NCBI RefSeq assembly: GCF_022815725.1
Contig: NZ_JALGRF010000007.1
Location: forward strand, 124,001-188,000
DNA: 64,000 nucleotides
From: Streptomyces sp. APSN-46.1
Lineage (GTDB): Bacteria; Actinomycetota; Actinomycetes; Streptomycetales; Streptomycetaceae
Reading direction: 5' to 3'
Positions within the stretch are counted from its first letter, which is position 1. Each line of letters begins with the position of its first letter. Positions 27,060 to 34,731 of this stretch are shown here, piece by piece. Below the pieces are notes generated by a model. That model did not search any database and was not told where the DNA came from. It saw nothing but the letters and a program-made list of their open reading frames with translations. The position numbers and the translations under genes are program-made.

Positions 27060-28043
27060 GTGATTGTGGACTGCGCGATGTACCGGGACGGCCGTCGCTC
27101 CAACGCTCCCGGGGACTTCTCGGACGCCCTCGACGAGGCGCGGGCCACGGGGGACGCCTTCCTGTGGATCGGCATGCACGAGCCGACGGAGAAGGAGTTC
27201 GAGCACGTCAGCCAGGAGTTCGGACTGCATCCGCTGGCCGTGGAGGACGCGCTGACCGCGCACCAGCGTCCGAAGCTGGAGGTCTACGACGACTCGCTCT
27301 TCGTCGTCCTCAAGCCGGTGACGTACGACGACGACCGCGACACGGTGACCGCCGGCGAGCTGATGGTGTTCATAGGTGACTCGTTCGTGGTCACGGTCCG
27401 GCACGGGGAGGGGGCCGCGCTGACCGCCGTCCGGCAGCGGCTGGAGCACGAGCCGGACGTCCTGCGGCACGGCCCCACGGCGGTGCTGTACGCGGTGTCC
27501 GACGCTGTGGTGGACCACTACATCGACGTAGCGGGCGAACTCCAGGTGGACCTGGAGGAGCTGGAGGCGGAGGTCTTCGCGCCGAACGCCACGGACACCA
27601 AGAACACGGCCGCCCGGATCTACGCCTTCAAGCGGCAGGTGCTGGAGTTCCGGCGCTCGACGAGCCCGCTGCTCCAGCCGATGGACCGGCTCGCCTTCGG
27701 GAGCGTGCCGTTCGTGCACGAGCACGCCCAGCCCTTCTTCCGCGATGTCGCCGACCACCTGACCAAGGCGAACGAGTACATCGAGGGCCTGGACCGGCTG
27801 TTGTCGGACGCGCTGGCCGCGCATCTGGCGCAGATGGGCGTCCGGCAGAACGACGACATGCGCAAGATCTCGGCCTGGGCGGCCATGGCGGCCGTCCCGA
27901 CGATGGTCGCGGGGATCTACGGGATGAACTTCGACCACATGCCGGAGCTCAGGAACGAGTGGGGCTATCCGGGCGTCGTCGTGCTGATGGCGGGCGTGTG
28001 CCTGGGCCTGCACCGGCTGTTCAAGAGCCGCGGCTGGCTGTAG
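27060..28043 (+). CDS. CorA-family magnesium/cobalt transporter
   Basis: Divalent-cation channel, pentameric in the family. 327 aa: a cytoplasmic N-terminal domain, a long helical region (EELEAEVF ... KRQVLEFRR) and two C-terminal membrane helices. The signature YGMNFDHMPE follows the first helix; its Gly-Met-Asn is the selectivity-filter motif. The GTG at 27060 has GGGGGAG nine bases upstream; an in-frame ATG at 27033 would add nine residues. It is convergent with the ferritin-like gene, 18 bases apart. Confidence 0.9.
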   Translation: MIVDCAMYRDGRRSNAPGDFSDALDEARATGDAFLWIGMHEPTEKEFEHVSQEFGLHPLAVEDALTAHQRPKLEVYDDSLFVVLKPVTYDDDRDTVTAGELMVFIGDSFVVTVRHGEGAALTAVRQRLEHEPDVLRHGPTAVLYAVSDAVVDHYIDVAGELQVDLEELEAEVFAPNATDTKNTAARIYAFKRQVLEFRRSTSPLLQPMDRLAFGSVPFVHEHAQPFFRDVADHLTKANEYIEGLDRLLSDALAAHLAQMGVRQNDDMRKISAWAAMAAVPTMVAGIYGMNFDHMPELRNEWGYPGVVVLMAGVCLGLHRLFKSRGWL

Positions 28044-28061
28044 GGGGCGTGCGGGGGGCGG

Positions 28062-28850
28062 TTACGCGAGCCCGGCCGCGCTGGTCGGTGCGCCCCCCAG
28101 GGCGTCGCGCCGCTCCGGCATGCGCAGGCCCACCATCCGGTGCCAGCCGCTGAACCGCTCGTACGCGTACATCCCGCGGATACCGGCGGCGAGCACGGCC
28201 GCCTTGGGCGCGGGCCACTTCAGCAGCCGCCCCATGTGGCCCATGACGGCGAGGCTCACGTCCCGGTAGATGGCGATCTCGGCCAGCGCGCTCTCGCGCA
28301 GCACCCGCTGGATGGTCCGGCCGTGTCCCTCGTGGGCGAGCCTCAGCAGTTCCTCGTGGCAGTAGGCGAGGTGGTTGTCCTCGTCGTCGCTGATCATGTG
28401 GATGGCCTTGCCGACCTCGGGGTGGTCCCCGAAGTTCTTGACCAGCATCTCCATCTGGTCGGCGGCGCGCTGTTCGGTGACCCGGCTGTGCGAGAGGTAG
28501 ACGAGGATGTCCTCCTCCGTCAGCGGCTCCTCGCGGCGCAGCTTGTCGTGCGCGAGGCCGATTCCGTGCCGCTCCAGCAGCATCGTGTAGTCGGTCTCGA
28601 GAGGTACGGGGACGGGCGGCAGCCCGCGTTTGCGGAGCAGGGCGTTGAAGATCCGGCCGTGCTTGTCCTCGTCTGCGCCGTGTCGGGTGATCTTGGGGGC
28701 GAGATGGCGCATGCCTGCGGGAACCAGGGCCGCGATCCGGCCGTTTTCCCAGCCGCCCTGGGCCTCCCCGCTGGCGGCGATGGAGCAGAACAGCTGGAAG
28801 GAGTCGTCGTTGTCGACGATCTCCTGGAAGAGGCTGCGGGCAGAGAGCAT
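28062..28850 (-). CDS. Ferritin-like superfamily protein
   Basis: A 262-aa all-helical protein. Candidate metal ligands are E and H in DEDKHGR (about residue 65) and DDEDNHLAYCHEE (about 160), spaced like a di-iron carboxylate four-helix bundle. Conserved features include SARSLFQEIVDNDDSFQLFCSIAASGEAQGGWENGRI. No signal peptide or membrane segment. The ATG at 28850 begins MLSARSLF; a TTG four codons upstream is possible and neither has a clear ribosome site, so the mRNA might be leaderless. Function unknown; iron or oxidative chemistry is suggested only by the fold. Confidence 0.78.
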   Translation of the reverse strand: MLSARSLFQEIVDNDDSFQLFCSIAASGEAQGGWENGRIAALVPAGMRHLAPKITRHGADEDKHGRIFNALLRKRGLPPVPVPLETDYTMLLERHGIGLAHDKLRREEPLTEEDILVYLSHSRVTEQRAADQMEMLVKNFGDHPEVGKAIHMISDDEDNHLAYCHEELLRLAHEGHGRTIQRVLRESALAEIAIYRDVSLAVMGHMGRLLKWPAPKAAVLAAGIRGMYAYERFSGWHRMVGLRMPERRDALGGAPTSAAGLA

Positions 28851-28978
28851 AAATCGAGTCAAATGCGGATTTCCCGGGCGGGCAACCGATACATCGCACT
28901 ACTCGGCCGAATGAACGAGTCGAAAGGGTGGCGCGGCGGGCGTAACCCGGCGGGCTCCCCACGCGTTGTTGGCTGTGA

Positions 28979-29020
28979 CGGCCGTGGCGGGGAGGACCCC
29001 CCGAGCCCCCACCACGGCCG
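28979..29020 (-). terminator. Hairpin after the F420-type oxidoreductase gene
   Basis: CGGCCGTGGCGGGG (28979-28992) pairs with CCCCACCACGGCCG (29007-29020) with one mismatch, 42 bases past the stop. Confidence 0.7.
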
Positions 29021-29061
29021 CAGGCTCCTTCTTCACACCGGCGGATGCGCCGGGCCGACTG

Positions 29062-30111
29062 TCAGGCGAGGCCCGCGCGTTCCATGGCCTCGGTGCCGGC
29101 CCGCAGGGCGGTGAGCCGCTCGTCGAGGGTGAATCCGGCCGGGGCCAGTGTCAGGGTGGTGACCCCGGCCTCGGCGTAGGCCCGCATCCCGTCGGCGATC
29201 CGCTCGACCGGGCCGAGCAGGGTGGTCGAGTCGATGAGGGAGTGCGGAACGGCCTGCGCCGCGCCCGTCTTGTCGCCGCCCAGGTACTTGGCTTGGATCT
29301 CGGCGGCCTCCTTCTCGTAGCCCATGCGCTGGGCGAGCTGGTTGTAGAAGTTCTGCTTGGGGCTGCCCATGCCGCCCACGTACAGGGCGGTGTACGGACG
29401 GAACATGTCCGCCAGCGCGGTCACGTCGTCGCCGACGGCCAGCGGGACGGTCGGGCAGACGTCAAAGCCGTCCATGGTCAGCCCGGCCTTGTCGCGGCCC
29501 GCGCGGATGTGGCGCAGCGCGGTCTCCTCCAGGTGCGCGGCGGACGGGAAGATCAGCAGCGCGCCGTCGGCGATCTCGCCCGTCTGTTCCAGGTTCTTCG
29601 GCCCGATGGCGGCGATGTAGAGGGGGATGTGCTCGCGCTCGGGGTGCACGGTGAGCTTGAGCGGCTTGCCGGGGCCGCCCGGCAGCGGGAGGGTCCAGTG
29701 CTGGCCCTCGTACGAGAGGCGCTCGCGGCTCATGGCCTTGCGGACGATCTCCACGTACTCCCGGGTCCGCGCGAGCGGCTTGTCGAACTTGACGCCGTAC
29801 CAGCCCTCGGAGACCTGCGGTCCGGAGACGCCGAGGCCGAGGCGGAAGCGGCCCTTGGTGAGGGAGTCGAGGGTGGCGGCGGTCATGGCCGTCATCGCGG
29901 GCTGGCGGGCCGGGATCTGGAAGATCGCGGAGCCGACGTCGATGCGCTCGGTCTGGGCGGCGACCCAGGCCAGGACGGTGGCGGCATCGGACCCGTAGGC
30001 CTCGGCGGCCCAGCAGACGTCGTAGCCGAGGCGGTCGGCCTCCTGGGCGACGGCGAGGTTGTCGGCGTCCATGCCAGCGCCCCAGTAGCCGAGATTGATG
30101 CCGAGCCGCAT
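29062..30111 (-). CDS. LLM-class (F420-dependent) oxidoreductase
   Basis: A 349-aa luciferase-like monooxygenase-fold protein. The TIM-barrel start MRLGINLGYWGAGMDADNL, GYDVCWAAEAYGSDAATVLAW, RFRLGLGVSGPQVSEGWYGV and IPLYIAAIGPKNLE are typical of the actinobacterial LLM F3-type group, which uses coenzyme F420 rather than FMN. Substrate unknown. ATG at 30111. It is divergent from the aldo/keto reductase gene across 98 bases that hold a palindrome, so the two may be co-regulated. Confidence 0.9.
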   Translation of the reverse strand: MRLGINLGYWGAGMDADNLAVAQEADRLGYDVCWAAEAYGSDAATVLAWVAAQTERIDVGSAIFQIPARQPAMTAMTAATLDSLTKGRFRLGLGVSGPQVSEGWYGVKFDKPLARTREYVEIVRKAMSRERLSYEGQHWTLPLPGGPGKPLKLTVHPEREHIPLYIAAIGPKNLEQTGEIADGALLIFPSAAHLEETALRHIRAGRDKAGLTMDGFDVCPTVPLAVGDDVTALADMFRPYTALYVGGMGSPKQNFYNQLAQRMGYEKEAAEIQAKYLGGDKTGAAQAVPHSLIDSTTLLGPVERIADGMRAYAEAGVTTLTLAPAGFTLDERLTALRAGTEAMERAGLA

Positions 30112-30129
30112 GTGTCGTCCCCTTACGGT

Positions 30130-30143
30130 TTACCGATCAGTAA
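30130..30143. promoter_or_regulatory. Near-palindrome TTACCGATCAGTAA between two oxidoreductase genes
   Basis: Fourteen bases with one mismatch in the symmetry, 19 bases upstream of the LLM start. It looks like a TetR-type half-site pair; no regulator gene is adjacent. Confidence 0.4.
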
Positions 30144-30209
30144 CGTTCGTTGCCGGGACTGTAGCGCGCCAAGGTCCGATCCGTCAGCGCCCCAGTAGTC
30201 TCAGCGCTC

Positions 30210-31202
30210 ATGGAGCAGAGGCATCTCGGCCGCACCGGCCTGCGCGTGTCCCGGATCGGCCTCGGTACCCTGACCTGGGGCCGTTCCGCGGGCGGACCGG
30301 ACGAGTCGGGCGCCGCCGAGCAGTTGAAGACCTTCTGGGAGGCGGGCGGCACGCTCGTCGACACCGCCGACGTGTACGGGGGCGGGGAGGCGGAGTACCT
30401 CCTCGGGCAGCTGCTGGGCGGGGTGGTGCCGCGCCGGGACCTGGTGATCGCGACGAAGTCGGGCTCCGTGCGCGACCCGGACCGGCGCTTCGACGGCTCG
30501 CGCGGCCATCTCCTCGCGGCGCTGGACGATTCGCTGGCCCGCCTGGGCACCGATTACGTGGACCTGTGGCACGTGCACGGCTTCGATCCGGCGACCCCGC
30601 TGGAGGAGACCCTCCAGGTGCTGGACCTGGCGGTCGCGAGCGGCCGGGCCCGGTACGCGGGGGTGTCGAACTTCAGCGGCTGGCAGCTGGCGAAGGCGGC
30701 GACCTGGCAGCTCGCGGCGCCCGGGGCGCGGACCCGCCTGGCCTCGACACAGATGGAGTACTCCCTCCTGCAGCGGGGCGTGGAACGGGAGGTGCTGCCT
30801 GCGGCGCTGGACCTGGGCGTCGGCCTGCTGCCCTCCTCGCCGTTGGGCCGGGGTGTCCTGACGGGCAAGTACCGGGACGGCACCCCGGTGGACTCCCGGG
30901 CCGCGTCGGAGACGCTGGCCGCGTTCGTGGACCCGTACCTGGACGAGGCGCCGAGCCGGATCGTGGACGCGGTGGTCACGGCGGCGCAGGGCCTGGCGGT
31001 GACCCCGCTCCAGGTCGCGCTCGCGTGGGTCCGCGACCGGCCGGGGGTGGTCGCGCCGATCGTCGGCGCGCGGACGGCGGCGCAGCTCGGGGCGGCTCTG
31101 TCGGTGGAGGCCCTTAGTCTTCCGGAGGAGATCTGCCAGGCGCTGGACGACGTTTCGGCGCCGCTGCACCGCTATCCCGATCAGGACTGGAGCACGCTGT
31201 GA
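30210..31202 (+). CDS. Aldo/keto reductase
   Basis: A 330-aa NADPH-dependent oxidoreductase of the AKR superfamily. Catalytic tetrad candidates: Asp in VDTADVYGGGEAE, Tyr of the same motif, Lys in IATKSGSV and His in LWHVHGFD. The YajO/tas-like arrangement (RHLGRTGLRVSRIGLGTLTWG start; PLGRGVLTGKY) suggests a monomeric cytosolic enzyme. ATG at 30210. Its stop overlaps the GTG of the RecD2-like gene by four bases, so those two are translationally coupled although unrelated in function. Confidence 0.92.
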   Translation: MEQRHLGRTGLRVSRIGLGTLTWGRSAGGPDESGAAEQLKTFWEAGGTLVDTADVYGGGEAEYLLGQLLGGVVPRRDLVIATKSGSVRDPDRRFDGSRGHLLAALDDSLARLGTDYVDLWHVHGFDPATPLEETLQVLDLAVASGRARYAGVSNFSGWQLAKAATWQLAAPGARTRLASTQMEYSLLQRGVEREVLPAALDLGVGLLPSSPLGRGVLTGKYRDGTPVDSRAASETLAAFVDPYLDEAPSRIVDAVVTAAQGLAVTPLQVALAWVRDRPGVVAPIVGARTAAQLGAALSVEALSLPEEICQALDDVSAPLHRYPDQDWSTL

Positions 31203-33706
31203 GTACGGACCCCGAGGCCGCCGCCGCCGCTGCCGCTGCCGCGGAGGAACCGGAGAAGACCATCGCCCCGGAAGCCACACCCACCCGCGAGACGCCGGAG
31301 CCCTCTGGCCCCACCCCCGAGCCCGGCACGGCCACGCCGGCGCCCTCTGACGCCACCGCCGAGCCCGGCACGGCCGCGCCGCAGGCCGCCGCAGACCCCG
31401 CGCCCGGCGAAGCCGGGGACGACGGCCCGGGGGCCGAGCCCCAGAACGAACCCGCCGCAAGCGAGGGGGGCCCGGGGGCCGAGCCCCAGGACGAACCCGC
31501 CGCAGGCGAGGGGGGCCCGGGGGCGGAGCCGCAGGACGAACCCGCCGCAGGCGAGGGGGGGCCGGGGGCCGAGCCCCAGGACGGACCCGCCGCAGGCGAG
31601 GGGGGGCCGGGGGCGGAGCCACCGGTTTCGGGAAGGGGCGGGGTGGGGGAAAGCACTGCGGGCACCGCGGAGGCCGACGCGGAGGCCGACGCGGAGGCGC
31701 AACCGGCCGCCGCGGGCGAAGTCGGGGACGGGGCCGCAGGCGGGGACGAGGCTCGGCCGGGGCTTAGCGAGGCGCAGGCCGAGTTGGCCGCGCAGAAGGT
31801 GGAGCGGGAGCGGATCGAGCGGCGCAAGGCCGAGCGACAGGCACCCGTCGAGGCCGGCGCGAAACTGAGCGGGAAGGCCGCCGATCTGCTGGCCGCCGTA
31901 CGGGCCGTGGAGAGCGGGGAGAAGCCCCCCGCCGTGTACTTCGACGACGCGCCGACCGCCCCGCGCAAGGCGGTCGCCCCTCCCCCGGCGCCTCGTCCCG
32001 CGGCCCCGGTCCCCGCCCCCGCGGCGCCCGCCGCGCCGTCCGCCGACGCCGTGGCCGCCCTGCGGGCCGTGCTCGCACGGGGCGGGGCACCCGAGGGGCT
32101 GGCCGAGGCGGCCGCCACCGCCCTGGGCGAGGGGGCCGCCGGGCAACTGGCCGAGGACCCCTGGCGGCTGCTGGCCGTCGCCGGGGTGCGCCCCGCCCAG
32201 GCGGACGGCTTCGCGCGCGCCCTGCTGGGCCCGGAGGCCGACCCGGCGGACGAGCGCCGCACGGCCGCCCTGGTGAGCTGGCTGCTGGAGCAGGCCGCGC
32301 TCAAGGGGCACACCGCGCTGGAGGCGCCCATCCTGGAGTCCGCCCTCGCCCAGTACGGCGTACCGGACCCAGCCGCGGCCCTGGAACAGGCCATCGGCGA
32401 CGGGACGGTGCTGGTGTTCAACGAACCGCTAGGTCCGCCGGCCGAGGTCGCGGACGAGGAGGCCGAGCAGCCCGTACGCGTGCTCGTGGGCCTGGAGGGG
32501 TACGCCCTGGCCGAGGAGAGCCTGGCCGACGGCCTGACCCGGCTGGCCAACACCTTCGACGACCCGGCGGACTGGGACGAGGCCGCCACCGGGCCGGGCG
32601 CCGAGCTGATCCGGGCCGTCGCCGGCCACGGCCTGGTCACCCACACCGGCGGTGAGGCCGCCCGCGCCGAGCCGCTGGCCCTGGCGGCGGCCGCCCGGGA
32701 GTTCGGGCTGCGAGTCTGCTTCGCCGCGCACACCCCGTCGAACGGGGCCGTCACGGTGCCGGGGCTAATCGCCGGCACCGAAGGCCCGGGCCGGGATGCC
32801 GACGGCCGGTTCGCGCTGGACCTGCTCGTGGTCCTCGACGCCCCGCAGCTCGACGTGGAGACCGCGGCCGCGCTGGTGGAGTCCGTCCCCGACGGGGCCC
32901 GGCTGGTGCTGTCCGGGGATCCGGGAGTGCTCGGGTCCGCCGGTCCGGGCCGGGTGTTCGCCGATGTCCTGGCCGCCCGTGCCTGCCCCCAGGTGGTCTC
33001 CCGAGTCCCGGACCCCGGTCCGCTCGGCGAGCTGGTCTCGGGGATCGGGATCGGGGAGCTGAACCAGGTAGACGCCCCCGGCAAGGAGGTCGTCATCGTC
33101 CCGGTGCGCGACGCCGGGGAGGCCGTCCACCGCGCCGTGCAGCTGGTCGCCGAGTCGGTGCCGCGCGCCTTCGGGATCCCGGCGGACAGCGTCCAGGTGA
33201 TCACCCCGGGCCATGGCGGCTCCGCGGGGACCCGGGCGCTGAACGCCGCCCTCAAGGAGCGGCTGAACCCCGGCCCCGGCCGGTTCGGCGGCTTCGACCC
33301 CGGCGACCGCGTCGTGTACGTGCCCTCGCCCGGGCGGGCGGTGCCGGCCCGGGTGGTGTCGGCCGACGCGGAGGGGCTGCACCTGGACAGCGCGGGCGCG
33401 CGGATCCTCGTACCGAGGGAGCGGGTGGAGGCGCGGGTCCGGCACGGCTGGGCCGTGACGGCGCACCAGGCCGTGGGCGCACGCTGGCCGGCGGTGGTCG
33501 TCGTACTGCCGGGTGACGCGGCACAGGCGCTGTCGCGGGACTGGGTCTACACGGCGTTCGGGCGGGCCGAGCGGCACCTGTCCGTGGTGCACGGGGTGGA
33601 CCAGGCACTGGCGCACGCGGTCGCGGAGGTGCCGCCGAAGCCGCGGACGACCCGGCTGACGGGCCTGCTGAGCGCCCTGGTGGCGGCGGCGGAACAGCCC
33701 GAGTGA
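31199..33706 (+). CDS. Degenerate RecD2-like protein (helix-hairpin-helix/helicase remnant)
   Basis: 835 aa. Residues 1-190 are low complexity, with a 15-residue repeat GGPGAEPQDEPAAGE. Residues 280-460 resemble the helix-hairpin-helix and winged domains of RecD2 (EDPWRLLAVAGVRPAQADGFA). The C-terminal half follows RecD2 helicase order, but the Walker A position reads THTGGEAARAEP (484-491, no GKT). Walker B is LVVLDAPQLD (545-552). Motif III-like GDPGVLGSAGPGRVFADVL (573 on) and a UvrD-C-like end AVTAHQAVGARWP and YTAFGRAERHL (residues 752-792) remain. ATPase activity is therefore doubtful. It is coupled to the aldo/keto reductase gene. Confidence 0.85.
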   Translation: MSTDPEAAAAAAAAAEEPEKTIAPEATPTRETPEPSGPTPEPGTATPAPSDATAEPGTAAPQAAADPAPGEAGDDGPGAEPQNEPAASEGGPGAEPQDEPAAGEGGPGAEPQDEPAAGEGGPGAEPQDGPAAGEGGPGAEPPVSGRGGVGESTAGTAEADAEADAEAQPAAAGEVGDGAAGGDEARPGLSEAQAELAAQKVERERIERRKAERQAPVEAGAKLSGKAADLLAAVRAVESGEKPPAVYFDDAPTAPRKAVAPPPAPRPAAPVPAPAAPAAPSADAVAALRAVLARGGAPEGLAEAAATALGEGAAGQLAEDPWRLLAVAGVRPAQADGFARALLGPEADPADERRTAALVSWLLEQAALKGHTALEAPILESALAQYGVPDPAAALEQAIGDGTVLVFNEPLGPPAEVADEEAEQPVRVLVGLEGYALAEESLADGLTRLANTFDDPADWDEAATGPGAELIRAVAGHGLVTHTGGEAARAEPLALAAAAREFGLRVCFAAHTPSNGAVTVPGLIAGTEGPGRDADGRFALDLLVVLDAPQLDVETAAALVESVPDGARLVLSGDPGVLGSAGPGRVFADVLAARACPQVVSRVPDPGPLGELVSGIGIGELNQVDAPGKEVVIVPVRDAGEAVHRAVQLVAESVPRAFGIPADSVQVITPGHGGSAGTRALNAALKERLNPGPGRFGGFDPGDRVVYVPSPGRAVPARVVSADAEGLHLDSAGARILVPRERVEARVRHGWAVTAHQAVGARWPAVVVVLPGDAAQALSRDWVYTAFGRAERHLSVVHGVDQALAHAVAEVPPKPRTTRLTGLLSALVAAAEQPE
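31431..31625 (+). repeat. 45-bp tandem repeat inside the RecD2-like gene
   Basis: About four copies (last partial) of a 45-base in-frame unit coding GGPGAEPQDEPAAGE. Copies 2-4 differ by only a few bases, so copy number is likely to vary between strains. Confidence 0.85.
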
Positions 33707-33710
33707 GCGA

Positions 33711-33742
33711 AGCGGCCCCCGCCCTGCCGGGCGGGGGCCGCT
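33711..33742. terminator. Bidirectional terminator hairpin
   Basis: Perfect 14-bp stem AGCGGCCCCCGCCC with tetraloop TGCC, between convergent genes; followed by CCTTCGGCTTTCTC on the plus strand. Confidence 0.88.
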
Positions 33743-33754
33743 CCTTCGGCTTTC

Positions 33755-34456
33755 TCAGGCCGGGGCCAGTCCCGGCTCAGCCGTCTCGTCGTCGTCTTCG
33801 GCGGCTTCCTCGGATTCTTCGTTCTCCTCCGCGGCCTCGTCGTCCTCGTAGTCCTCCGACTCCTCGTCGAAGACGGAGCTCACGTCGAAGCGGTGCAGTA
33901 CGTCCTGCGGATCGGTGTGTCCGAAGGGGGAGTTGAGCCACTCCCCCGGTTCGGCGATCTCCTCCGAAGTCGCGATCCACAGCGTGGAGTCGCCCTCCTC
34001 CAGACCGAACTCCTTGTAACGAGAGGCGATTTCGTCGGGCTCGTACTCCCCGAAGAGGACGCCCAGCGCGCCGGCGGTACCGCTCTCGTCATCGAGTGCG
34101 GCCTCGCGGTCGAGTGCGGCGAGGCGCTCGGCCTGCGCGATCAGCCGGTGCGGTTCCACGACGGCGTAGTCACGGCGGATGAGCACGCTGATGGCGGCGG
34201 GCTCGGTGGGGCCGGTGTACGGTGCGGGTTCCTCGGGGGTGGGAATCTCGAAGGGGGTGACCTCGTCGTACCGGTCGTAGAGGAGTTCGTCGTACTCCTC
34301 GGCGGCGGCGGCGAGTTCGTTGAACGCCGCGTAGACGGCCGGGTCCTCTTCCCCGGCCCTGCTCTCGACCGCGGCGAGGTGACGGTCGAGAGCGGCCTTG
34401 ACCGCCTCGGCGGCGGCGCGTACCTCGGCAACAGTGGGCAGAGCAGCATCAGACAT
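33755..34456 (-). CDS. Conserved acidic protein, function unknown
   Basis: A 233-aa protein. Helical N-terminus (VRAAAEAVKAALDRHLAAVES; YAAFNELAAAAEEYDELLYDRYDEVTPFEIP), a central alpha/beta part (AISVLIRRDYAVVEPHRLIAQAERLAAL) and a strongly acidic tail of about 45 residues rich in Glu/Asp. No cysteine, signal or membrane segment. ATG at 34456 (MSDAALPTVAEV). Divergent from the DUF5703 gene by 47 bases. I do not recognise the family; the acidic tail suggests a protein partner or disorder. Confidence 0.8.
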   Translation of the reverse strand: MSDAALPTVAEVRAAAEAVKAALDRHLAAVESRAGEEDPAVYAAFNELAAAAEEYDELLYDRYDEVTPFEIPTPEEPAPYTGPTEPAAISVLIRRDYAVVEPHRLIAQAERLAALDREAALDDESGTAGALGVLFGEYEPDEIASRYKEFGLEEGDSTLWIATSEEIAEPGEWLNSPFGHTDPQDVLHRFDVSSVFDEESEDYEDDEAAEENEESEEAAEDDDETAEPGLAPA

Positions 34457-34503
34457 AGTGCAGACGCTATCCGTAGCAGGGCTCTGCTTGCACAATAGAT
34501 GCG

Positions 34504-34692
34504 ATGCCGGAATACGAATTTGTCGACGTGTACGTACCGCGCGGAGTGCCCCGCAAGGAAGCCACCCGCCTGCTGATCGATCACGCCGAGTACGGGAACT
34601 GGGAGCTGGACCGGCTGACACTGCACCGGGACGGCAGCCGACGGGTGCGTCTGCGCCGCCGGATCATCCGCCAGGTACGCGCCACCTGGTGA
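34504..34692 (+). CDS. DUF5703-type small basic protein
   Basis: A 62-aa protein starting MPEYEFVDVYVPRGVPRKEATRLL. The central WELDRLTLHRDGSRRVRLRRRIIRQVRATW is Arg-rich and probably forms beta strands. It is a very conserved small actinobacterial family of unknown role. ATG at 34504; the upstream ribosome site is weak. A hairpin overlaps its stop. The size, the clean conserved frame and the matching terminator support a real gene. Confidence 0.85.
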   Translation: MPEYEFVDVYVPRGVPRKEATRLLIDHAEYGNWELDRLTLHRDGSRRVRLRRRIIRQVRATW

Positions 34693-34720
34693 CGCGGGCA
34701 CCGTCTCCGGTGCCCGCGTC
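34691..34720. terminator. Bidirectional terminator hairpin
   Basis: Perfect 13-bp stem GACGCGGGCACCG, loop TCTC, between the convergent DUF5703 gene and the long chaplin gene; the stem includes the DUF5703 stop. Confidence 0.88.
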
Positions 34721-34731
34721 GGCCGAACCGG

